Assembly (NCBI GenBank): GCA_035528435.1
Contig: DATKYN010000047.1
Coordinates: 1-11,473 of the forward strand
Origin: SG8-40 sp035528435
GTDB taxonomy: Bacteria; Pseudomonadota; Gammaproteobacteria; Burkholderiales; Eutrophovitaceae
Length of the DNA: 11,473 nt
Reading direction: 5' to 3'
Below, one piece after another: positions 1 through 6,205 of this stretch. Made by a program: the position numbers and the translations under genes. Each line of letters starts with the position of its first letter. Positions within the stretch are counted from its first letter, which is position 1. The notes beneath the pieces were generated by a model that saw nothing but the letters and a program-made list of their open reading frames with translations, had not been told where the DNA came from and did not search any database.

Positions 1-34
1 TGTTGGTCCGGACGCAAAGAGTGTCTGACAGTTT

Positions 35-65
35 GCCCGGGAAATCCGGGCCGATTGGCCCGGAT
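35..65 (-). terminator. GC hairpin just after secF, possible terminator
   Basis: Positions 44-52 pair perfectly with 57-65 (nine pairs, four-base loop), starting four bases beyond the secF stop codon. A second hairpin (35-40 with 46-51) shares bases with the first, so only one can form at a time. Neither is followed by a real U-tract in the leftward transcript, so this may be a weak or Rho-assisted terminator or a 3'-end stabiliser. Confidence 0.45.
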
Positions 66-68
66 GCC

Positions 69-998
69 TTACACGACTGCTTCTTCGGTTTTCTTCTCCG
101 GTCGCAGCAGATCCTCGCGTGTCACGCCCAGCCATAGAATCAGGGGGCTCGCCACAAATATTGACGAGTAGATACCGAAAAGGATCCCGATCGTCAGTGC
201 CAGCGCAAAGTAGAACAATGCCTCACCGCCAAAAATCAGAATCGAGAGCACCATCAACTGGGTGCTGCCGTGCGTAATGATCGTTCGGGACATGGTGCGC
301 GTAATCGCATTGTTGATGACTTCGCGCACTGAAGCTTTGCGCATCTTGCGGAAATTCTCGCGAATCCGATCAAACACGACCACAGACTCGTTTACCGAGT
401 AGCCGAGCACCGCTAGTACTGCAGCCAGCACCGGAAGCGAGAATTCCCACTGGAACAGCGCAAAAAAACCAAGAATGATTATCACGTCATGCAAGTTGGC
501 CAGAATCGCCGCGACACCAAACTTCCACTCGAATCGTAACGCGAGGTAGATGACTATACCGATAGAAACGACGAGTAACGCCATCGCACCCTTTTCGACA
601 AGCTCTTCTCCGACTTGCGCACCAACAAAGTCAACCCGCCGGAGTTCGACACCCGGCTCATCGGCACGCAGAGCGACGATGACTCTTTCCGAGAGCTGGG
701 CGCCACTGAAGTCGGGTTTGGTCGGGAGACGGATCAGCGCCGTCTGCGAGCTGCCGAAACTTTGCACCACCGCGTCGTTGAGGTCGATTGACTCCAGTGT
801 TGCGCGAATCCGCGCAATGTCTGCAGTGCCGCTGTAATTGACTTCCATGACGGTGCCACCGGTAAATTCGACACCCAGGTTCAGCCCCTTCACTCCCAAC
901 GCGCCCACCGCAATCAGGAAAGTCGCCACCGAGATGATGTTGAACACCAGCGCGTAGCGCATGAAGGGGATATCTTTACGAATCCGGAAAAATTCCAT
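69..998 (-). CDS. secF: Protein translocase subunit SecF
   Basis: SecF is an inner-membrane protein that with SecD forms the proton-driven accessory complex pulling secreted proteins out of SecYEG on the periplasmic side. The 309-residue length is normal. There is an N-terminal membrane segment (about 15-37), the GVEFTGGT motif (42-49), a periplasmic domain with RVDFVGAQVG (121-130), then five membrane segments from about 138 to 292. The conserved NxxxVVxDRIRENF stretch lies at 203-216. Arg238 aligns with E. coli SecF Arg247 of the proton path, but the residue aligning with Asp213 is Glu204. The ATG start matches the family N-terminus. The gene is last in the leftward yajC-secD-secF unit, 39 bases after the secD stop. 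Confidence 0.97.
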   Translation of the reverse strand: MEFFRIRKDIPFMRYALVFNIISVATFLIAVGALGVKGLNLGVEFTGGTVMEVNYSGTADIARIRATLESIDLNDAVVQSFGSSQTALIRLPTKPDFSGAQLSERVIVALRADEPGVELRRVDFVGAQVGEELVEKGAMALLVVSIGIVIYLALRFEWKFGVAAILANLHDVIIILGFFALFQWEFSLPVLAAVLAVLGYSVNESVVVFDRIRENFRKMRKASVREVINNAITRTMSRTIITHGSTQLMVLSILIFGGEALFYFALALTIGILFGIYSSIFVASPLILWLGVTREDLLRPEKKTEEAVV

Positions 999-1037
999 GT
1001 CCGATTCTTTCCCGTTAAAGGTTCAGTTGCACAATCA

Positions 1038-2900
1038 TCAGGCCGCCGGCTGCTTCTTGTACCAGTCGGTGTTGCCGATGGGCAGTTTGTCGAGCTTGCG
1101 ACGACTGCCGTAGAGGAAATTGACGATGCCGCGCGACACAAATACAGCGCTGAACATCGACGTCAGAATACCAAGGCAGTGCACCACGGCAAATCCACGA
1201 ACCGGTCCGGTTCCAAAAAAGAACAAGGCAATACCGGCAATCAGCGTCGTGATGTTGGAGTCAAGAATGGTGCCCCAGGCGCGATCATAGCCGGCGGTAA
1301 TGGCGGCCTGCGGCGTCGTGCCGTTGCGCAGCTCCTCGCGAATTCTTTCATTGATGAGGACGTTCGCATCGATTGCCATACCAAGCGTGAGGGCGATCGC
1401 CGCGATTCCCGGTAATGTCAACGTCGCCTGGAGCATCGACAGCAAGGCAACGAGCAGCATCATGTTCACACTCAGAGCGATGACCGAAACAATACCGAAA
1501 ACTGAGTAGTAAACTGCGATGAACAGGCTCAACGCCAGAAAACCCATCCACGTTGACCGGAAGCCGCGCTCGATATTGTCGGCACCCAGGCTCGGCCCGA
1601 CTGTTCGCTCCTCGATGATTTCCATCGGGGCAGCAAGCGCGCCCGCGCGCAACAACAAAGCTACATCGCGCGCCTCTGTTGTCGTCATGCGTCCACTGAT
1701 CTGCACACGCCCACCAGGTATCTCGGCCCGAACCACCGGCGCCGTGACCACTTCGGCATTACCTTTTTCCACCAGCACCATAGCTATGCGGCGGCCCACA
1801 TTCTCTCGGGTTGTCTGCTGGAATACGGTAGCACCACGCCCATCCAGGCTCAGATGCACGGCGGGTTCACCCGTTTGTTGGTCAAATCCGGGCTGAGCGT
1901 CGGAGATACGATCACCGGTCAGGACAACTTCACGCTTGAGCAGGTAGGGGATCCCCTCGCGGTCATAGAGCAACTCATCACCGAATGGCACTTGTCCCGC
2001 ACGTGCTGCATCGAGATTCGTCGGATCCATTTTCTCTTCGTCCACAAGCCGCACCTCAAGGCTTGCCGTACGTCCGAGAATGTCCTTTGCCTTGGCGGTA
2101 TCCTGCACGCCCGGTAGTTGCACAACCACCCGATCCTGACCTGATTGCTGCACGATTGGCTCGGCAACACCCAGCTCATTTACACGGTTGCGAAGCGTCG
2201 TAATATTTTGCTGGAGAGCAAACTCACGAATGCGCCGCTCGACTTCGGGTCGCAGCGTGGCAATGATTCGAAATTCATTTCCCGCCTCGCTGCTGCGGAA
2301 GCTCATATCAGGTGTTTCCTGATTCAGCACCGGAATCGCCCGGTCCCGCATTTCCTCGTCCCTGAAACTGACCCGCACCGCCTGGCCATCGCGTGCAATG
2401 CGCGAATACCGAACGCCCTCGGAGCGCATGATCTGACGCATGTCCTGCACATAGCGGTCTGCCGCTTTGGTCAACGCAGCCTGCATATCCACCTGCAACA
2501 GAAAGTGCACCCCTCCGCGCAGGTCCAGTCCCAGATACATTGGCAGCGCATTGATAGCAGCCATCCAGCGAGGTGAATTGGACAGTAGATTCAGGGCGAC
2601 GACATAACCGTCTCCCAAATCCCTCTGGAGTACATCCTTTGCGCGCAACTGCGTATCGGTATCGCGAAGGCGAACCTTGGCACCGCTCTGATCGAGATAG
2701 GCTGCTTCAATCGATAAATTGGCAGATTTCAGGGCCTCCTCGATCCTGGCGAGCAATGACGCGTCGACGGAAGCCGTCGCCCGCGCAGGGGAAACCTGAA
2801 CAGCTGGTGATTCGCCAAAGAAATTGGGAACGGTGTAAGCAAACCCAACAACCAGCGCAAAGATGATGAGCAGATATTTCCAAACTGGATAGCGGTTCAT
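1038..2900 (-). CDS. secD: Protein translocase subunit SecD
   Basis: SecD is the larger partner of SecF; its periplasmic head cycles between conformations to ratchet preproteins across the membrane using the proton gradient. The protein has 620 residues, as in gammaproteobacterial SecD. Visible parts are a membrane segment at 8-27, the LGLDLRGG motif at 123-130, a large periplasmic region to about 445 with TLRNRVNELGV at 235-245, and five membrane segments from about 448 to 592. GMAIDANVLINERIREE (507-523) carries Asp511, equivalent to E. coli Asp519 of the proton path. It starts with ATG 64 bases downstream of the yajC stop and lacks an obvious Shine-Dalgarno sequence. Co-transcription with yajC and secF is likely. 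Confidence 0.98.
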   Translation of the reverse strand: MNRYPVWKYLLIIFALVVGFAYTVPNFFGESPAVQVSPARATASVDASLLARIEEALKSANLSIEAAYLDQSGAKVRLRDTDTQLRAKDVLQRDLGDGYVVALNLLSNSPRWMAAINALPMYLGLDLRGGVHFLLQVDMQAALTKAADRYVQDMRQIMRSEGVRYSRIARDGQAVRVSFRDEEMRDRAIPVLNQETPDMSFRSSEAGNEFRIIATLRPEVERRIREFALQQNITTLRNRVNELGVAEPIVQQSGQDRVVVQLPGVQDTAKAKDILGRTASLEVRLVDEEKMDPTNLDAARAGQVPFGDELLYDREGIPYLLKREVVLTGDRISDAQPGFDQQTGEPAVHLSLDGRGATVFQQTTRENVGRRIAMVLVEKGNAEVVTAPVVRAEIPGGRVQISGRMTTTEARDVALLLRAGALAAPMEIIEERTVGPSLGADNIERGFRSTWMGFLALSLFIAVYYSVFGIVSVIALSVNMMLLVALLSMLQATLTLPGIAAIALTLGMAIDANVLINERIREELRNGTTPQAAITAGYDRAWGTILDSNITTLIAGIALFFFGTGPVRGFAVVHCLGILTSMFSAVFVSRGIVNFLYGSRRKLDKLPIGNTDWYKKQPAA

Positions 2901-2964
2901 AATGGACTGTAGTGGCTGGGACGTTTATGACGGAAGCCCGCCGGGGAACTCCCCGGCATCACGC

Positions 2965-3306
2965 TCAGGAGTTGCCCGCGGACTTGAGCGTTCCCTTCGG
3001 AAGAAGCGTCTGGACCGACGTCTTCTGGACCTTGATTTCAACATTTGCGGCGATTTCAACCGTTACGAATTGTTCCCCTACGTTGGATATCTTGCCAAGG
3101 GTGCCGCCTCCGGTGACCACCTCATCACCTTTTTGCAACGCCTGGAGCATCGTCCGGTGTTCCTTGGCGCGCTTGGCCTGTGGCCGAATCATCAGAAAAT
3201 ACAGCAGCACAAAAAGCAGTATCAGTGGCATCAGGCCAACCAGGTCCAGCCCACCCTGTGCGCCGCCCGCTGCCTGGGCGTATGCGGTTCCAATCAACAA
3301 TTTCAC
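2965..3306 (-). CDS. yajC: Sec translocon accessory protein YajC
   Basis: YajC is a small single-span inner-membrane protein that associates with SecDF. The 113 residues show a short N-terminus, one membrane helix (about 22-40), the family signature RPQxKRxKEH at 41-50, and a small cytoplasmic beta domain containing KGDEVVTGGG (59-68) and ending near LPKGT (102-106). The listed start is GTG at 3306, but a strong GGAGGA lies directly against it with no spacer. The TTG codon two codons later (3298-3300) sits at a much better distance, so the real protein may be two residues shorter. It leads the yajC-secD-secF unit and has its own likely promoter about 90 bases upstream. Confidence 0.95.
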   Translation of the reverse strand: MKLLIGTAYAQAAGGAQGGLDLVGLMPLILLFVLLYFLMIRPQAKRAKEHRTMLQALQKGDEVVTGGGTLGKISNVGEQFVTVEIAANVEIKVQKTSVQTLLPKGTLKSAGNS

Positions 3307-3394
3307 TCCTCCAGGTTTGATCTTGCGATGTCACGCTGCAGCTCAAAATCGAAACAAGCAACGTGTGCCGTTACAGCCCCAAAAAACGCGCTGT

Positions 3395-3423
3395 ATTCTA
3401 GCAGTCTGTTGGCCACAGGTGTG
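3395..3423 (-). promoter_or_regulatory. Likely promoter of yajC-secD-secF
   Basis: On the minus strand TAGAAT (3395-3400, one mismatch to TATAAT) is preceded by TGC, giving an extended -10 element. The region 17 bases upstream (3418-3423, CACACC) is a poor -35, which extended -10 promoters tolerate. Transcription would begin near 3388 and leave a leader of about 80 bases before yajC. A pseudo-palindrome (CTGTTGGCCACAG, 3406-3418) lies in the spacer. Confidence 0.5.
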
Positions 3424-3450
3424 TGATAGCGAAGCGGGGGTGCGAGCTGA

Positions 3451-3467
3451 GGCGGCATTTGGCCGCC
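3451..3467. repeat. GC hairpin between tgt and yajC
   Basis: GGCGGC (3451-3456) pairs with GCCGCC (3462-3467) around a five-base loop, 58 bases beyond the tgt stop. There is no T-run on either side, so it is not a convincing intrinsic terminator, though it could help end queA-tgt transcripts. Confidence 0.35.
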
Positions 3468-3524
3468 ACAAAGCCTGCTCGCGGCGGATAAACGGGCATG
3501 GCCCGATCCACCCAACGGCTGGCC

Positions 3525-4658
3525 TTAACCGGCAGCTGCCTGCCCCAGTGCGAGAGAATCTACGTGATCTTCGAGCCGGCCATCGGCAATCGCTTCACGC
3601 AGCCCGGCCATCAGTTGCTGGTAAAAACTGAGGTTGTGGAGCGTGTTCAGTTGTGCCCCGAGCATTTCGTTGATGCGCTGCAAATGGTGTAAATAGGCTC
3701 TTGTGAAGTTGGCGCAGGTATAGCAGCCGCACTTCGGGTCAAGCGGTCTGGTGTCGTTGCGGTAAGCCGCGTTGCGAAGTTTGACAATGCCTTCGGATGT
3801 ATAAACCCAACCGTTACGCGCATTGCGCGTGGGGAGCACGCAGTCGAACATGTCGATGCCTTGCCTGACAGCAGCGACCAGGTCAAGCGGCGTCCCCACC
3901 CCCATCAGGTAACGCGGACGTGCCGCAGGGAGACGTGGCGCGGTGTGGCTGAGTATCCGCAGCATATCGGCCTTGGGCTCGCCAACCGACAAGCCTCCAA
4001 TCGCAAAACCATCGAAGCCGATCTGCTCCAGTTCGGCCAGACACTCTTCGCGCAGATGCTCGAACATGCCACCTTGCACGATTCCGAACAAGGCGTTTCG
4101 ATTGGTTTCGTGCGCCCGCTTGCTGCGCTCTGCCCAGCGAACACTGAGATGCATTGAAGCGGCTGCCTCGCGCTCACTCGCCGGAAACGGCGTGCATTCA
4201 TCGAATGCCATCACAACATCCGAATTCAGGACCTGCTGGATACGCATCGCCTCTTCAGGCGAGAGGAAGCATGATGATCCATCGATTGGCGAGCGAAACG
4301 TGACCCCATCTTCGCTGATTTTGCGTAAATCCCCCAGACTGAACACCTGAAAACCGCCGGAGTCGGTCAGTATCGGCCGGTGCCAGCCGATGAAATCATG
4401 CAGGCCGCCATGGGTGGATATCACCTCGAGGCCGGGTCGAAGCCACAAATGAAACGTATTGCCAAGCAAGATTTGCGTGCCGTCAGACTCCAGATCCGCC
4501 GGGCGCATACCCTTTACCGCCCCATAAGTCCCCACCGGCATGAAGACCGGCGTCTCAACGACGCCATGGGCAAGCGTTAATCTCCCCCGTCGCGCCAGAC
4601 CGTCCGTGGCAAGCAGTTCGAATTTTATTCCGCTCGGGGTCATTGCACTCGGTGTCAT
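3525..4658 (-). CDS. tgt: tRNA-guanine transglycosylase (Tgt)
   Basis: This enzyme swaps the wobble guanine of GUN-anticodon tRNAs (Tyr, His, Asn, Asp) for preQ1, the base-exchange step of queuosine synthesis. The 377-residue protein matches the bacterial family along its length. DSGGFQ (99-104) holds the general acid/base Asp99, FDCVLPTR (271-278) holds the nucleophile Asp272, and Cys310, Cys312, Cys315 with His341 form the zinc site. GGLSVGEPK is at 221-229. The ATG start overlaps the queA stop (ATGA), implying translational coupling. A second in-frame ATG lies 15 bases inside, in a small duplicated stretch, and the conserved protein begins only at IKFELL (residue 11), so the exact start is uncertain. 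Confidence 0.97.
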   Translation of the reverse strand: MTPSAMTPSGIKFELLATDGLARRGRLTLAHGVVETPVFMPVGTYGAVKGMRPADLESDGTQILLGNTFHLWLRPGLEVISTHGGLHDFIGWHRPILTDSGGFQVFSLGDLRKISEDGVTFRSPIDGSSCFLSPEEAMRIQQVLNSDVVMAFDECTPFPASEREAAASMHLSVRWAERSKRAHETNRNALFGIVQGGMFEHLREECLAELEQIGFDGFAIGGLSVGEPKADMLRILSHTAPRLPAARPRYLMGVGTPLDLVAAVRQGIDMFDCVLPTRNARNGWVYTSEGIVKLRNAAYRNDTRPLDPKCGCYTCANFTRAYLHHLQRINEMLGAQLNTLHNLSFYQQLMAGLREAIADGRLEDHVDSLALGQAAAG

Positions 4659-4676
4659 TGCGTCAAGGGTGATTGC
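4632..4676. repeat. Three 15-base imperfect tandem units at the queA/tgt junction
   Basis: Units 4632-4646 and 4647-4661 agree at 13 of 15 positions. A third, 4662-4676, agrees with the first at 10 of 15 positions. All end in ATTGC on the plus strand. The array covers the end of queA and the first codons of tgt, producing the repeated MTPSx at the Tgt N-terminus and two candidate start codons. Confidence 0.6.
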
Positions 4677-5707
4677 ACGCCGGGACCGGCTCGATCCAGC
4701 AGCATGGCATCACCGTAGCTGAAGAACCGATACTGGTCTTTCACCGCATGGCGGTATGCGCTCCTGACGTTCTCCAGTCCGGCGAATGCTGCAACCAGCA
4801 TCAGTAAAGTGGATTTTGGAAGGTGAAAATTGGTCAACAGCCGATCGACGGCATTGAACCGATAACCGGGCCGGATGAATAACCGGGTTTCTGCGCTACC
4901 CGGGCACACTTCACCATCGCTTCTGGCGGCAGATTCCAGTGCACGCAGACTGGTTGTGCCCACCGCACAAATTCGCCCGCCTTGCGCCCGCACCTGCCTC
5001 ACGGCCTGGGCGGTCGTTTCGGGAACGCTATACCATTCCGCGTGCATCACATGGCGGTTGAGGTCCGTTTCGCGCACCGGCAGAAAAGTGCCGGCGCCCA
5101 CGTGCAAAGTCACGTAAGCAACGCTCACCCCCATCCGCTTCAGGCGATCCAGCATGGCGTCGTCGAAATGCAGGCCTGCCGTTGGTGCCGCGACAGCGCC
5201 CGATTGGCGCGCGTAGACAGTCTGATAACGGGATTCATCCGCTGCGGCGGCGTCGCGCTCGATATACGGTGGCAACGGCACGTGACCGTACTGGTCCAGA
5301 ATGGCAAGTGGATCCCGGGGAAAGCGAAGCACAAACAGGTCTTCCTGTCGCGACACGATTTCCAGTTCCGTGTCCTTTTCGAGGATGATCCGCTGCCCTG
5401 CTTTCGGCGCACGACTGGCCCGCAGCATGACAAGCACCGTGCCGTTGTCAAGAATCCGGTCGACCATGATCTCGACTCTTCCACCCGTATCCTTCTTACC
5501 AAACAAACGCGCCTTGATAACCCTGGTATCGTTGAAGATCAGCAAATCTCCCTTGCGATGGAAGCGGGGAAAATCGCTGAAACGGTCATCGGCAATAGCA
5601 CCAGTGACCCCGTCCAGGCGCATCAGCCGACTGGCGCCGCGATCGGTTAAAGGTACTTGCGCAATTAGCGAGGCAGGCAAGTCATAGTCAAAATCCGACA
5701 ACTCCAT
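4655..5707 (-). CDS. queA: S-adenosylmethionine:tRNA ribosyltransferase-isomerase (QueA)
   Basis: QueA moves and isomerises the ribosyl part of S-adenosylmethionine onto preQ1 in tRNA, giving epoxyqueuosine; it acts after Tgt. The 350-residue protein carries APTAGLHF (174-181), GAGTFLPVR (204-212), GTTSLRALESA (250-260), TNFHLPKSTLLML (292-304) and YRFFSYGDAML (326-336), all typical of QueA. The reading frame stays open for 126 more codons upstream, but that part runs antisense through the tRNA gene and is not protein-like. The start at 5707 puts MELSDFDYDLPASLIA in line with the E. coli N-terminus. No Shine-Dalgarno sequence precedes it, and a perfect TATAAT lies six bases upstream, suggesting a leaderless message. 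It is the first gene of the queA-tgt pair. Confidence 0.97.
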   Translation of the reverse strand: MELSDFDYDLPASLIAQVPLTDRGASRLMRLDGVTGAIADDRFSDFPRFHRKGDLLIFNDTRVIKARLFGKKDTGGRVEIMVDRILDNGTVLVMLRASRAPKAGQRIILEKDTELEIVSRQEDLFVLRFPRDPLAILDQYGHVPLPPYIERDAAAADESRYQTVYARQSGAVAAPTAGLHFDDAMLDRLKRMGVSVAYVTLHVGAGTFLPVRETDLNRHVMHAEWYSVPETTAQAVRQVRAQGGRICAVGTTSLRALESAARSDGEVCPGSAETRLFIRPGYRFNAVDRLLTNFHLPKSTLLMLVAAFAGLENVRSAYRHAVKDQYRFFSYGDAMLLDRAGPGVQSPLTQ

Positions 5708-5713
5708 TACTTG

Positions 5714-5719
5714 ATTATA
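5714..5719 (-). promoter_or_regulatory. queA -10 element (TATAAT)
   Basis: A perfect TATAAT on the minus strand ends six bases before the queA ATG, which puts the expected transcription start at or next to the first base of the start codon. The -35 region at the usual 17-base spacing (5737-5742, TCTGGC) is poor. The spacer contains overlapping GC palindromes. Confidence 0.5.
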
Positions 5720-5720
5720 T

Positions 5721-5738
5721 CGGCATGCCGGGCCCGGC
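5721..5738. repeat. Overlapping palindromes in the queA/tRNA-Leu divergent region
   Basis: CGGCATGCCG (5721-5730) and GCCGGGCCCGGC (5727-5738) are perfect palindromes of 10 and 12 bases sharing four bases. They lie between the expected -10 and -35 of queA and upstream of the tRNA promoter. They could be an operator; no known regulator is recognised. Confidence 0.4.
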
Positions 5739-5753
5739 CAGATTGTCGTTTCC

Positions 5754-5783
5754 TTGCTGGGTGCCGATAGTTTCGTGGATAAT
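5754..5783 (+). promoter_or_regulatory. Likely promoter of the tRNA-Leu gene
   Basis: GATAAT (5778-5783, one mismatch to TATAAT) is 18 bases from TTGCTG (5754-5759, three of six consensus bases). The following GCGCTCC is GC-rich, as in stable-RNA promoters under stringent control. Transcription would start near 5790, only a few bases before the mature tRNA 5' end. Confidence 0.45.
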
Positions 5784-5792
5784 GCGCTCCGT

Positions 5793-5879
5793 GCCGGGAT
5801 GGCGGAACTGGTAGACGCAGCGGACTCAAAATCCGCCGGTGGTGACACCGTAAGGGTTCGATTCCCTTTCCCGGCACCA
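5793..5879 (+). tRNA. tRNA-Leu (anticodon CAA)
   Basis: A complete class II tRNA that decodes UUG. The acceptor stem GCCGGGA (5793-5799) pairs with TCCCGGC (5869-5875), followed by discriminator A and an encoded CCA (5877-5879). The anticodon stem is 5820-5824 with 5832-5836, and the seven-base loop has CAA at 5827-5829. The long variable arm (CGGTG/CACCG, 5837-5850) is typical of Leu tRNAs. The T-stem is 5852-5856 with 5864-5868 around TTCGATT. It is divergent from queA. Its product is not a queuosine substrate, so the proximity need not be functional. Confidence 0.98.
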
Positions 5880-5903
5880 TTTTCCCGGTGTTGCTGTCGC
5901 TGC

Positions 5904-5995
5904 CAGAGCCCGCTTCGATATTGCGAGACTGCAACCCGACCTGTCTCATTACTGGCATTCCCGGAGACAGGCCGCCGGCAAGAATCGAGGCTCTG
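5904..5995. repeat. 92-base nested inverted repeat (possible structured RNA)
   Basis: Four stacked helices can form: 5904-5910 with 5989-5995 (7 pairs), 5915-5919 with 5984-5988 (5), 5921-5924 with 5978-5981 (4), and 5937-5947 with 5964-5974 (10 pairs, one mismatch) capped by a 16-base loop. Together they give 26 pairs across 92 bases. It may be a structured RNA processed from or read through after the tRNA, a palindromic repeat element, or a protein-binding region. No T-run follows, so it is not a standard terminator. Confidence 0.5.
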
Positions 5996-6023
5996 CACCA
6001 TCCGTAAGGTAGCACTTGGCAAT

Positions 6024-6041
6024 TGTCGTGAATTGGCGACA
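6024..6041. promoter_or_regulatory. GlrR-type operator, TGTC-N10-GACA
   Basis: TGTC (6024-6027) and GACA (6038-6041) are separated by exactly ten bases, matching the site reported for E. coli GlrR upstream of glmY; the symmetry extends to TGTCG/CGACA. A GlrR gene is in the same window on the same strand. The box is about 40 bases upstream of a -24-like element. The match is read directly; its function is inferred. Confidence 0.5.
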
Positions 6042-6076
6042 GTCCTGGGGCAAGACATCTCGCGCCAGTCCGCCTT

Positions 6077-6094
6077 TTGGCACAATGAAAGTTT
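6077..6094 (+). promoter_or_regulatory. Imperfect sigma-54 (-24/-12) element
   Basis: TTGGCAC (6077-6083) fits the -24 block exactly. At the required spacing the -12 dinucleotide is GT (6091-6092) instead of GC, and its flank is not TT. The element is therefore only a half match. It gains some support from the GlrR-type box upstream, since GlrR activates sigma-54 polymerase. Confidence 0.25.
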
Positions 6095-6205
6095 CAGCTC
6101 TCAGTCTTTGACGATTGCTTCGGGTACGTGTTTCGCTAAGCCCTAGGTGACGCTGCTTTAGCCAGCCCCTGTTGAATAACCCAGCTTTCCAAGAAATCCA
6201 GGCCT

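Larger units (their letters stand above)
5880..6205. other. 326-base non-coding region between tRNA-Leu and the dehydrogenase gene
   Basis: No credible gene is seen here; short frames through it have no protein-like composition. It begins with TTTT right after the tRNA CCA, then contains a long nested inverted repeat, a GlrR-type operator and a -24-like element, listed separately. From about 6104 to the dehydrogenase start only weak pairing is visible (for example GCTAA near 6131 with TTAGC near 6159). No clear Shine-Dalgarno precedes the GTG at 6206. Confidence 0.6.

Noticed and set aside
2902..3631. Long plus-strand frames (174 and 239 codons) opposite yajC
   Set aside because: They are antisense shadows of yajC and the tgt end, with no family resemblance or ribosome site.
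4982..5650. 222-codon plus-strand frame opposite queA
   Set aside because: Antisense to a strongly conserved gene; composition follows the complementary codons.
5867..5888. Repeated TTTCCCGG at the tRNA 3' end and just after it, as a possible attachment-site remnant
   Set aside because: Only eight bases, 14 bases apart, with no integrase or foreign genes nearby.
5708..6085. 126-codon upstream extension of queA
   Set aside because: It runs antisense through the tRNA-Leu gene, lacks protein-like composition, and the family N-terminus begins exactly at 5707.
6104..6119. TTGCT (6115-6119) as a sigma-54 -12 element
   Set aside because: No GG is present 12 bases upstream, so the invariant -24 part is missing.
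5754..6146. 130-codon plus-strand frame spanning the tRNA
   Set aside because: The MAELVDAADSKSAG-type peptide is the known spurious translation of a tRNA-Leu gene.
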